From Stentor roeselii (lineage: Eukaryota > Ciliophora > Heterotrichea > Heterotrichida > Stentoridae), in NCBI GenBank assembly GCA_006503475.1, contig RSEH01000034.1, forward strand, positions 124,001 to 188,000: a stretch of 64,000 nucleotides of DNA, read 5' to 3'. The notes below the pieces were generated by a model, which was not told the origin of the DNA, searched no databases, and saw only the letters and a list, made by a program, of their open reading frames with translations. Of the stretch, positions 1 to 8,745 are shown piece after piece. Made by a program: the position numbers and the translations under genes. Within the stretch, counting starts at the first letter, position 1; each line of letters starts with the position of its first letter.

Positions 1-316
1 CGTTGATGTCCTCAGAGCGCATTGGTAAAAAGCTCGAAGTGTCAACAAACAAAATCTCAGGTAAAAACTTCATCATTTTACTTGTTTTTTCAGGGTTATT
101 GCAAGAGTCCATCAAGTGCAGCAAGCAAGTAGACTTCATGCCTCCAGAAACACAAATAAGTATCTTCTCTCCATTTCTAGGTAAAATGCTAGTTTTCAAA
201 GTACAACGAAAAGAATGTTCAGTATTCTTCACAAAGCAATCTTTGCAAACAAGTTGAAGTCTTATCTTATAAACAGCCTTTTGAGAATGGCACTTATAAC
301 ATAAAACTTCTGACAT
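1..316 (-). CDS. CTU2: Cytoplasmic tRNA 2-thiolation protein 2 (CTU2/NCS2), N-terminal part, runs off the window
   Basis: The minus strand reads from an ATG at 314-316 to the window edge without a stop (about 105 codons). The peptide opens MSEVLCYKCHSQKAVYKIR, followed by a second Cys pair in VCKDCFVKNTEHSFRCTL and then KILICVSGGMKSTCLLHL. This order (CxxC, CxxCF, a 'HxFR' segment, then an SGG loop of the PP-loop ATPase fold) is the start of CTU2/Ncs2. CTU2 works with CTU1 and URM1 to make mcm5s2U34 in cytosolic Lys, Glu and Gln tRNAs. As is usual in CTU2, the loop SGGMKS differs from the catalytic SGGxDS of CTU1. The start codon is 4 bp from the divergent start of the next gene. The C-terminal part lies outside the window. 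Confidence 0.85.
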   Translation of the reverse strand, partial: MSEVLCYKCHSQKAVYKIRLQLVCKDCFVKNTEHSFRCTLKTSILPRNGEKILICVSGGMKSTCLLHLMDSCNNPEKTSKMMKFLPEILFVDTSSFLPMRSEDIN

Positions 317-323
317 TATAATG
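314..323. promoter_or_regulatory. Palindromic bidirectional start element CATTATAATG
   Basis: The 10-bp sequence CATTATAATG is its own reverse complement. It contains the ATG of the plus gene (321-323), the ATG of the minus gene (314-316) and a TATA core of 4 bp between them. The same 10-mer sits between another divergent pair at 18032-18041. A role as a shared promoter or initiator is inferred. Confidence 0.6.
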
Positions 324-3300
324 AATATCGTGGCAAATCGAAGTATTTCAATTCTGGGACAGAACCAAGACCTGAACCTGGTCTACCCAAACAACTTCAT
401 CTCGAACTGCAAGTACTCAACACTGAACTTTTTACCGATAAACCTTTTAGAGCAGTTTTCTAGATTAGAAATTTTATGGTTTTTCTTTATTTCACTTCTT
501 CAGTTACTGCCTTTCGACCTGTCCCCTTTCGGTTCGACTTCTTTGACTAACTACGGAACAATCTTGCCTCTTTGCTTTATCGTTTTAGTCTCCACTGCAA
601 AAGACTGGTACAATGCGAGAAAAATCATTAAAAGTGACCGAATCATCAATAGTCAGAAAGTTCAAGTCGTTGAAGACGTGAATGGAAAAGTTAATGAATT
701 AAAATGGGAAGATATTAAAGTTGGCTCAGTTGTTATCCTTCAACAAGACCAGTTCTGCCCTGCTGACTTACTTTTAATCGCTTCTAGTATAAAAGATGGA
801 CTTGCTTTTGTTGAAACTTCGAATTTGGATGGAGAGATTCGACTTCAACAAAAGGAAACTTTAAGAGATTTTCAAGGAATTTATGAAAATTCAAGGAATA
901 GTCTTGAAGCTGTCATTCGCAAGTTAAAGGATGCGACTCTTGATGTGGAACAGCCGAATAGTCGCCTTTATGAGTTTGAAGGAACTTTGAACACTGAGGA
1001 AAACACTGCACATTCTTTTAATATTCAGAATTTTTTGTTGAGAGGGTCGAGGATTAAAAATGTTGAACAGGTTGTGGGGATTGTTGTTTTTACTGGACCT
1101 GATACTAAATTAATGCAAAATACTCAGATTTTAATGAGGAAAAAATGCTCAAAAGCTCAGAAAAAATTATCAGAGTTTTCTTTTTTTATTATTATTGAAA
1201 TTTGGGTTTTTGCTTCGATTTCTGCTGTTTTGGCTGCTGTTAGTTTTAAATATGGGAAACAGGTGTTTTATGGGGAAACTTTAAGTGATAATAGGAAAAG
1301 TATCTTAACATTTTTGATACTTTATAATAATTTGATACCTGTTTCACTGTTCGTTACTTTAGATATTGTTAAACTGGTGCAGGCTCGATTCATTGAAAAT
1401 GATGAAGAACTAAAATCAGACTGTTTTGAATCAAAACAAATTTCTGTTAAAAACAGTGATATCAATGATGAACTCGGACAAATCGATTACATTTTAACTG
1501 ATAAAACTGGAACTTTAACTGAAAATCAGCTGAAATTCAGTAAATGCTGGGTTAACGGAAGATATTTCACAGAAGAAGAATTATCAATTAAAAACTTCAA
1601 TACAAACAGAACAAACATAAATAACTTTGAAGATGCACTCGACTTATTCTGGACCTGCGTCGGTACCTGCCACGCAACAAACTGTGACTCGATATCCTAC
1701 AAATCACTAAGTCCAGACGAAATCGCCTTAGTAACAGCAGCTTCCAATATCGGGTACAAATTCTGTTCAAACGGTCACGACATGACAAAGCTTGAAAAAT
1801 CATCAGAAGTGCTTCACTACAATGTTATCGGGATAAACAAGTTTACCCCAGAACGCAAAAGAATGTCAGTAGTGATCAAGTTTTACCCTTGCCATAATCT
1901 TGAACCAATGCTCATCTGTAAAGGAGCTGACAGCGCAGTAGTCCCTCTTCTCAACGACCTCTCCAGTCATGAAGATATTCTTACAGCAACTAGTGAAATG
2001 GCAAAGGAAGGTCTTAGGACTTTAGTTTATGGATTCACTTTTTTGACTGAAGCTCAGTTAAAAGAATTCGACGACGAATACAAAAAAATTGAGAACTCGA
2101 TGTTGGATAATAAAACTTTACTTGAAAAACTTGGTGATAAGTATGAAAAAAATCTCAATTTCGTTGGAATCAGCGGAATTGAAGATAAAATCATTGAAGG
2201 GGTCGCTGATGCTGTCAAAAAGTTGAAAAAAACTGGAGTGAAAATCTGGGTGTTAACTGGGGATAAAAAAGAAACAGCTGAAAATGTTGTTTATGCCGCT
2301 GGCATCATTAATCCATCAACGAAAATGATTTATATTGAAGAGAATGACTCTAAAGCCCTTCTGATGCATTTGCTTAAGCTTGTCCTTTACCAGCTTTATC
2401 CACATCGCGCTGAATATGAAATATTCGAAGAAGACTCAATAGAAAATCTTAAAAGCACATTCAAAAGAATGCAGAAGACTCAAGATATTAATCCAAATCT
2501 AAACGAGTTTTATCTGGTCATTAATGGATCAACTTTGGCGATTTTATTCAAAGATCTGGAAAGTTTGAAGTTTTTTACAATTCTCAGTACTTTAGCATCT
2601 TCAGTCATTTTCTGTAGAATGATTCCCTTTCAAAAGGCTCAAGTTGTGAAGATGATCAAAGAACACTTCAGGAACAAGCCGACTGTTCTTGCTGTTGGCG
2701 ATGGAAGCAACGATGTCAGCATGATACAAGAGGCTAATGTCGGGGTTGGGATATTTGGAAGGGAAGGTCTTCAAGCGGCGAACTCTTCTGACTTTGCCAT
2801 TTGCGAATTTCCGAAACTGGTTCCTTTGCTCAAGGACCATGGTCGAAATAATTACCTGAGAACAGCGAAAATTATTTATTTTTCACTGTTTAAGAACTCT
2901 TTAGCAATTTTTCCTTTGTTTTACTTTTCCTTTGTGAGCTATTATTCAGGGTCTTGTCCTTATGACATGTGGCTTATTCTTGCTTTTAATATTTTTTTCA
3001 CTTTTTTACCTGTTGCTGTTGTTGGACTTTATGAGAAAGGGATCAAGTTTAATAGCAAAAAGAAAATAAAATTATTGAGATGGAAGACTTTTTTGTTTTG
3101 GAAGTTTTTTGCCGCTGCTGCCTCGATTTTGCTGTTTTCAGTTGTTTTACTTGATAGAAAAAGTAAAGCGTTAGATGATTCTTTTAAAGTTGATGGAACT
3201 TTGTTGTTTATCACTGTTGTTCTGACCTCTCTCGCTGTATTCATGATAGAAACAGTTCTATGGAACAAACAATTCTTGATGAGTGTTCTCTTTTCAATAA

Positions 3301-6300
3301 TAGCTCTTGTTTGCATCACTGTCGGATACGACTACAGCCAGTTCCCCTCCTCAAGCTTAGAAGGGGTTTTAAATATGCTACTGAAAATCCCTAAAAACAT
3401 CACAATGATCTTCCTTCTTCCTCTCATAGTCATCATCCTTCCTCTCTTTCAACTCTGCTGGAAAGACTGTGAAGAAATCTCAAGTTACTCAGCAATTCTT
3501 CCAGAATCAAAATATACCATCTTCGACTCAACAAGCCTTCTTCAAAAGTATTCAAAAAAAATTTCATCACTTTTCATTCGCCGAAAAAGAAGCAATCTAA
3601 TCAGAACTGTTCCTAACCAGGTCAAAAACGACTACGCAAGGAAAAAGTTCAGACTTGAATTCAAAAACACTCAAATCGAAAAGTCCTTCTTGAAGTTCCG
3701 AGCTGAAAGGTCTCAGTCTTACGTGAGTTTCATGTTGTTTTTAATTTTTCTTGGAAATTTGTCCTGGATTTTGTTTGATTGGATCAAGTTTGGAAAATTA
3801 GATTCAATGATGGAGGTTCGAATAGGGTTGATTGGGTTGATTTTTATCTTGATGGTCATCTCACGAACTGAAGAATTTAAAAAAAGATTTGAACTTGGAG
3901 TGATTTTAATGATCTGTGGTGCTCTTTTGGTGAAAACCATTGTTGAGTATCTTTTTAAACTTGATGGTTCAATGAGTACGGCTACAGGGTCGATTATAAC
4001 CTTTATCATCCTTCGAGCGAATACTTATAAAGTTTTCCCCATTTGGATGTTGTACCTGTTGATATACCTTATCCGTATCTATATTATGTATTACTCAAAT
4101 CACTCCTTCACCCAGGTAGAAATTCTCATCGTTTATTATTCCGTCATTCTCACTGGAATCAGCTTGATCTCAGCTTACATCGGGTACTGCATCGAGAATT
4201 CCATTCGAGACAGCTACACAAACATCAGAAAATGCGACGAAAAATATAAAACAGGAAAAAGAATCATGGCCCGGTTACTTCCAGAAGACATAATCGAAGA
4301 CATAAAACAAAAAAAAAACATAGTAAAAGCCTCAAATGTCACCATCATGTTCTGTGAAATCATGAACTTCGATGAAATCGTGACTAAAATGAAACCAGAA
4401 GCCCTTATGGACATGTTGAACAAATACATCTTACTCATGGACGGGCTCTGTGAAAATAACCATATCACTAAAGTAGAAACAGTTAACAAAACTTATGTCG
4501 CTTGTTGCGGGTTAAAAGAAAATCAAAGCCAGCTAAGCCATGCACTGAACATGGTTAAATTTGCAGTTAAAGTAATTGAAAACTTTGAGGCTTACTTTTT
4601 ACCTGATATAAGTAAAAACTTCGAGCTTCGCATTGGGATTAATACAGGAGAGATCATCAGTGGAGTTATCTGTGACCATAAGCCTCAATATTGTTTAGTA
4701 GGAGATACGATGAATATAGCGAGTCGCATGTGCACAACTATTAAAACTCCGAACTTGATAAGAATTTCTGAATCGACTTACAACCAAGTTCATAATATTG
4801 ACGGTTTCACATTTGAAAAAGAAAAAATCAGCTTTAAAGGAAAAGAAGGATCAGTTGATACTTATCTGGTAGTCACCAAACGGAGTGGAAGACCTAGAAG
4901 AAGTCATGAGTTTGGACATATCAGTGCACAGAGCTTGCTTCAAAGAAATCAGGAAGTTAGAGAAAGTCAGAATTCAGTACCAAGACGATCAGCTTCTGTT
5001 TTTGAAATCGAGAATTTAAGGACTGATGATTTCAAAAGAAATGAAATTAGCTACTACCTTGTTGATAATAACTCGAAAGAGTCTTTATTTTCAGAGGAAA
5101 TTCAATGGAATATCTTGACTTATGATGAGATTTTCATACAGAGGAAGTACCGTGAAGATTTTATTTTGAGGAATAAGTTGATTATCAAGCGAGGGCTGAT
5201 TTTTACAATAGTAGTAAACTCCTTTATCGAGGTGGTTTACATCAGTCATTACTCAATTCTTACCAACAAAAAAGGTTTCCCTGAACTTTCATGCATAATT
5301 TTACGTGGATTATTCATCCTATTTTTATTCCTATTATACATCTTCCAAAACAGGCTAATATCATCAAGAAGTTACCAGTACTTAATACCAATTTTATACT
5401 CATTCAAGGTAATCATAGAAGTTTTCACCACTTTTTTAAAATTCGAAGTAAGCTACATCATAATAATCGAAACAATGTACAGCACCGTTGCATTCAATCA
5501 CATAAGTGGCTTACTTTTCGGGTACATCTTAGCAGGTTCCTTGACCCAAGCGACTTTTTGGACACTTGCAGCCCGTCATCATCTAATAACTTACTTCGAC
5601 CAGTTATTTTTCATCCTCTTCTTCATCACCATTAACCTGGTGGCAAGTCGTTCACGTGAAAAGCACGACAGAGAAAGTTACAACTTAAAAATCAAAGCAC
5701 TCGCTGAAATCGAGTCAACTGAAAAGCTGCTGAAACAAATGATCCCTGAAAAAGTCTACGAAAACCTCCAACAAGGCAAACCTGTTCTTGACAACGGTAA
5801 AGGAGTTTCAGTACTTTACGCGGATATCTGCGGATTTACTGCTTTTTCAGGAAAGCGACATCCTCAAGATATCGTCAGGATCCTTTCTCATCTTTTTTCA
5901 GAATTTGAAAAGTTTACCATCGAGTGTAAATGCTACAAAGTTCACACTATAGGTGACTGTTATGTCGCTTTAGGAGTTCCTGATATTACGAATTTCGATG
6001 TGAAATCTACTAAAAATTTAATTGAACTGGCCTTGAAAATGGTGAACAAGCTGAAAGAGTTTAAAGTCACGAATGCTCTTAATATGCGCATCGGGATACA
6101 TACTGGATGCGTCACTGCTGGAATTGTTGGAACTAAGATTGTTAGGTATGATATTTATGGATCTGATGTTGATATCGCGAATCTTGTTGAAACTGCTGGA
6201 ATGCCTGGAAGGGTCAATGTCAGTCAGAATACCAAGGATTTACTTGATATGAACTTTGAGGGAGAATTCGAGTTTGAAGAAAATAAAAATGTTTATCATG

Positions 6301-6362
6301 GGCCGAGTGATACGACAATGATGACTTATTTACTGGTAGATAGGAAAAATAAGAAAAGATGA
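321..6362 (+). CDS. P4-ATPase / guanylyl cyclase fusion protein
   Basis: A 2013-aa multipass protein. The N-terminal half is a P4-type (phospholipid-flippase-like) ATPase. It has NLDGEIRLQ (the DGET-type actuator loop), DKTGTLTEN with the phospho-acceptor Asp at residue 394, LTGDKKETA, and GDGSNDVSMI in the hinge. After the last ATPase membrane helices come two cyclase modules, each preceded by a membrane cluster. C1 (about 1320-1530) carries the guanine-type Glu1386 and Cys1458 and NIASR, but has Glu1346 instead of the first metal Asp. C2 (about 1800-2010) carries both metal Asp residues (D1835, D1879) but has DIANLV in place of NxxxR. The two together should form one active site making cGMP, the arrangement known from ciliate and apicomplexan GCs. 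The last residues (TYLLVD plus a basic tail) are a normal cyclase end. TGA stop, immediately followed by TAA. The start is fixed by CATTATAATG. Confidence 0.93.
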   Translation: MNIVANRSISILGQNQDLNLVYPNNFISNCKYSTLNFLPINLLEQFSRLEILWFFFISLLQLLPFDLSPFGSTSLTNYGTILPLCFIVLVSTAKDWYNARKIIKSDRIINSQKVQVVEDVNGKVNELKWEDIKVGSVVILQQDQFCPADLLLIASSIKDGLAFVETSNLDGEIRLQQKETLRDFQGIYENSRNSLEAVIRKLKDATLDVEQPNSRLYEFEGTLNTEENTAHSFNIQNFLLRGSRIKNVEQVVGIVVFTGPDTKLMQNTQILMRKKCSKAQKKLSEFSFFIIIEIWVFASISAVLAAVSFKYGKQVFYGETLSDNRKSILTFLILYNNLIPVSLFVTLDIVKLVQARFIENDEELKSDCFESKQISVKNSDINDELGQIDYILTDKTGTLTENQLKFSKCWVNGRYFTEEELSIKNFNTNRTNINNFEDALDLFWTCVGTCHATNCDSISYKSLSPDEIALVTAASNIGYKFCSNGHDMTKLEKSSEVLHYNVIGINKFTPERKRMSVVIKFYPCHNLEPMLICKGADSAVVPLLNDLSSHEDILTATSEMAKEGLRTLVYGFTFLTEAQLKEFDDEYKKIENSMLDNKTLLEKLGDKYEKNLNFVGISGIEDKIIEGVADAVKKLKKTGVKIWVLTGDKKETAENVVYAAGIINPSTKMIYIEENDSKALLMHLLKLVLYQLYPHRAEYEIFEEDSIENLKSTFKRMQKTQDINPNLNEFYLVINGSTLAILFKDLESLKFFTILSTLASSVIFCRMIPFQKAQVVKMIKEHFRNKPTVLAVGDGSNDVSMIQEANVGVGIFGREGLQAANSSDFAICEFPKLVPLLKDHGRNNYLRTAKIIYFSLFKNSLAIFPLFYFSFVSYYSGSCPYDMWLILAFNIFFTFLPVAVVGLYEKGIKFNSKKKIKLLRWKTFLFWKFFAAAASILLFSVVLLDRKSKALDDSFKVDGTLLFITVVLTSLAVFMIETVLWNKQFLMSVLFSIIALVCITVGYDYSQFPSSSLEGVLNMLLKIPKNITMIFLLPLIVIILPLFQLCWKDCEEISSYSAILPESKYTIFDSTSLLQKYSKKISSLFIRRKRSNLIRTVPNQVKNDYARKKFRLEFKNTQIEKSFLKFRAERSQSYVSFMLFLIFLGNLSWILFDWIKFGKLDSMMEVRIGLIGLIFILMVISRTEEFKKRFELGVILMICGALLVKTIVEYLFKLDGSMSTATGSIITFIILRANTYKVFPIWMLYLLIYLIRIYIMYYSNHSFTQVEILIVYYSVILTGISLISAYIGYCIENSIRDSYTNIRKCDEKYKTGKRIMARLLPEDIIEDIKQKKNIVKASNVTIMFCEIMNFDEIVTKMKPEALMDMLNKYILLMDGLCENNHITKVETVNKTYVACCGLKENQSQLSHALNMVKFAVKVIENFEAYFLPDISKNFELRIGINTGEIISGVICDHKPQYCLVGDTMNIASRMCTTIKTPNLIRISESTYNQVHNIDGFTFEKEKISFKGKEGSVDTYLVVTKRSGRPRRSHEFGHISAQSLLQRNQEVRESQNSVPRRSASVFEIENLRTDDFKRNEISYYLVDNNSKESLFSEEIQWNILTYDEIFIQRKYREDFILRNKLIIKRGLIFTIVVNSFIEVVYISHYSILTNKKGFPELSCIILRGLFILFLFLLYIFQNRLISSRSYQYLIPILYSFKVIIEVFTTFLKFEVSYIIIIETMYSTVAFNHISGLLFGYILAGSLTQATFWTLAARHHLITYFDQLFFILFFITINLVASRSREKHDRESYNLKIKALAEIESTEKLLKQMIPEKVYENLQQGKPVLDNGKGVSVLYADICGFTAFSGKRHPQDIVRILSHLFSEFEKFTIECKCYKVHTIGDCYVALGVPDITNFDVKSTKNLIELALKMVNKLKEFKVTNALNMRIGIHTGCVTAGIVGTKIVRYDIYGSDVDIANLVETAGMPGRVNVSQNTKDLLDMNFEGEFEFEENKNVYHGPSDTTMMTYLLVDRKNKKR

Positions 6363-7657
6363 TAAATATGAAGTTCGAGCACCTGCGGGTTGTTTTTGGA
6401 TTGGTTTTACTTACCTCGATATCAGGGATCATCCTTATTGCAGGGACTATCGGTCCTTATATCCTTTCGTATTTTCATTCAAAAGACAAAAACTTCGGTC
6501 TTTCAAATCTGATCGCAATCGCTCTTTTGTCCCAACTCTTCCAATGTATAAACTTTATCATCGCAACACATCTAATGGTGCATATCAAAGAAATCTTCAT
6601 CATTATTTCAGGTTTTCTCTCCGGGGTTCTCTGTCTTTTCTTTTCTTCATTCATTGAAGACTCTTTATTGTTTGTCATTGCTTTTGGGTCTTTTTGCCCT
6701 CTAATCGGCGCTTATTGTTTTATGCCAACTGTTGGAATCGCTCGAAAGGTGCTGGGTGAGAATATTTCAACATTTATCAAGGCTTTAGCAGTATCAAATT
6801 TTAGCTTCTCGCCTTTTATCTATGGATTGTTTTTCACTCTTTTAATAAATCCAGATAACGAACCTCCTCGAATCACTGAGACCAACGGGAAGGAAACGAT
6901 TCGACTTTTCAATGAAGAAATCTATCAAAAGTTTCCATCAACTTTAAGATATTTGGTATTTTTATTGTTTTTAGTTGGACTTGTCGGGATCTTGTTGCTT
7001 TTTGTTAAAAATGTTGCTCTTAATACCAGGGAAAAATACACTTTGAACATTCGAAGTCTTTTGAAAAAATACAGCTTTTGGTACCTTTTTGTTTTGAGTT
7101 TCTTGAAATTGTTTTACTTTTTTTTCATTATAAATATCTACAAGGTCTTAGGACTGCTGTTTATCAAAGATGACTTTTATATGGTTTATGTCAGTGGGTT
7201 TGCATTTGGATTGTGCTCGGCCTTCAGAATACTTGTCGCTCATATACTGAAAAAAGTCAGTTGGAAGTCGTTTATGATTGTTGAAACTCTGCTTGAAATT
7301 GTTTCTGCGGTTTTTTATTGGTACTCGGTTGATTCGAAGTTTTTCTTTGCTGTGATGACAGTTTTTATTTTTATTATCACTGGAACCTCGTTTTTAACAA
7401 TATGGGTGATTGTTGATTATGTTTTTCCTGAGGATAAATGGGTTTTTTCTGTGATTACTTTCACGAATTCGATTTCATTGGCGTTTGTAATTGTTTTCAC
7501 GAGTTATGTGATTCCAGTAAGGGTTATTTAGTATCTTGGGTACCAAATAGGGTTTTATATTATTGCTGTGATGCAGTTCGGAGCTTTGATTATGGTTTAT
7601 AATATCAATAATCTCGAGATACACAGAGAAAAAGTTTATAATGAGATAGAAGATTAG
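6359..7657 (+). CDS. MFS-like multipass transporter, two exons
   Basis: Exons 6359-7516 and 7532-7657 give 427 aa. The unspliced frame stops at 7529-7531. Removing the 15-nt intron GTAAGGGTTATTTAG adds 41 more residues with another hydrophobic helix and a polar tail before TAG at 7655. About 11-12 hydrophobic segments, split by a central loop (about residues 165-200), suggest a major facilitator superfamily carrier. The substrate is not readable. The first ATG (6359) lies inside the upstream cyclase stop region (ATGA overlap). A second in-frame ATG at 6368 would leave a 5-nt gap. The two frames differ, so this is not a read-through of the cyclase. Confidence 0.8.
7517..7531 (+). other. 15-nt spliceosomal intron
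   Basis: GTAAGGGTTATTTAG, with A at position 10. It contains the in-frame TAG that would otherwise end the transporter. Splicing restores a conserved-looking membrane helix downstream. Confidence 0.85.
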
Positions 7658-8000
7658 GTAAAATGGAAAAAATGTCTAGGGTCGGGAGTTGAACCCGATA
7701 ATTAAGAAGTGTAAGGCTTAAATTGGACCCTCCACCCTAGATAATATTTTTATTAACAATTAGATTCGAAATTAAAGTATGATGAAATAATAGTGATAAG
7801 AGAATAGTTAAAATTGAAAGTAAAGTTATTAGAGGGTTCTGAGAAATAACTCTAAAATTAATTAGAGGAGATCTATGATCAATTATTTTATAAGGGCAGG
7901 ATTAAATTGAGATTATACAAAATGATTGAGGAGTTTTTTTGGAATAGTTTTTGTATGAAGTTGAGGACTTCTATGATTATTTATTATAAAATTAAGCTAA
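7658..8000. other. 343-nt convergent intergenic region holding a tRNA-like locus
   Basis: Lies between the transporter stop and the stop of the pseudoprotease gene. Apart from the tRNA-like element at 7674-7741 it is AT-rich, and I see no coding potential. Confidence 0.6.
7674..7741 (-). tRNA. Atypical, short tRNA-like gene, isotype not assignable
   Basis: On the minus strand a perfect 7-bp acceptor (TCTAGGG with CCCTAGA) and a perfect 5-bp T-stem with a 7-nt loop (TCGGG TTCAACT CCCGA, a good B box) are followed by CATTTTTT, a Pol III terminator. The middle is too short: 68 nt with the discriminator. The D arm is reduced at best to GGA-GGG-TCC. The anticodon arm is either TTAAG/CTTAA with a 10-nt loop or a weaker 3-bp stem. 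No anticodon can be read with confidence. It may be a degenerate tRNA, a Pol III pseudogene or a real but unusual tRNA. Confidence 0.5.
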
Positions 8001-8711
8001 TCAAATAAACTTTTTAAAATTATCGAGAATCTTATTTTTTACTTTTTGCCAAGCTAGGTAAGCTCCAGACTGTTCTTCCTGATTAAACATCTGTTTTAAA
8101 TACAAGATACTATATCCAATAGCTAGTCCGTGTTCAATATTAGTCACAACGGCCACAACTTTACCTTCCATGTCAATCAAAGGAGATCCAAAACAAAATT
8201 TTGGTACAAGTCCAGTAGTCCTAATAACAGGTGTATTGAACAGCTCTCCATCTTTAAACTCAATCCACTTATGATTGGTATCAGTGACATAAACCTTATC
8301 AAAATAAGGATGCGTGTTTCGAAGACTGAAGATATACAAGTCCTGACCTTCTACTAAGTCCTTGTTAGTCATAGTAATTTTCCTAGTTGACATTTTTTCA
8401 AGTTCAATAAAAGCCAATCCAGGTAGATTAGGATAATGAGTGATCTTGCAAGGGAGTTCTCTTCCATCAGAAAACTTGATAGTCGCAGTTTTATCTTGAA
8501 ACATTCTCGCAAAAGGTCCCGAAGTGACACCTAATCCTTCTTCAGTTATGAAAAAGCCACAACAGGTAGCTTGTAGTCGATGAGTTTCAGTATCCGCGAA
8601 GTAAATAGTAAAAACTGAATCAAGAGACTCTTGAAACACTTGATGAGTCGGTTTTTCCAATAAGTAGACATAAGATGAAGACAAAAGAGCAGCAGATAAA
8701 GCTCGAAGCAT
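8001..8711 (-). CDS. Trypsin/HtrA-fold protein, predicted catalytically dead
   Basis: 236 aa with a hydrophobic N-terminus (possible signal or mitochondrial sequence). The two-barrel trypsin-like pattern is visible: CCGFFITEEGLGVTS where active HtrA proteins have GSGFxI...TNxHVV, then GLAFIELEK (normally DLAVLKI), then KFCFGSPLIDMEGKVVAVV where active enzymes have GNSGGPLxxxxGxVVGI. The catalytic His and Ser positions are not conserved (Ser aligns with Phe), so peptidase activity is unlikely. The stop is at 8001. The start is 34 nt downstream of the stop of the neighbouring same-strand gene. The family call rests on pattern alone. Confidence 0.6.
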   Translation of the reverse strand: MLRALSAALLSSSYVYLLEKPTHQVFQESLDSVFTIYFADTETHRLQATCCGFFITEEGLGVTSGPFARMFQDKTATIKFSDGRELPCKITHYPNLPGLAFIELEKMSTRKITMTNKDLVEGQDLYIFSLRNTHPYFDKVYVTDTNHKWIEFKDGELFNTPVIRTTGLVPKFCFGSPLIDMEGKVVAVVTNIEHGLAIGYSILYLKQMFNQEEQSGAYLAWQKVKNKILDNFKKFI

Positions 8712-8745
8712 TAAATCTTTCTAATAAAAATGAAATCTAAAAAAA

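Noticed and set aside
3-257. Plus-strand open frame at the window start
   Set aside because: Lies antisense to the CTU2 coding sequence and lacks a proper ATG; a shadow frame.
6357-6368. Reading the cyclase TGA as Trp (Blepharisma-type code)
   Set aside because: TAA follows at once, so the protein would gain one residue; elsewhere Trp is TGG throughout and another gene stops at TGA (16424), so the standard code is kept.
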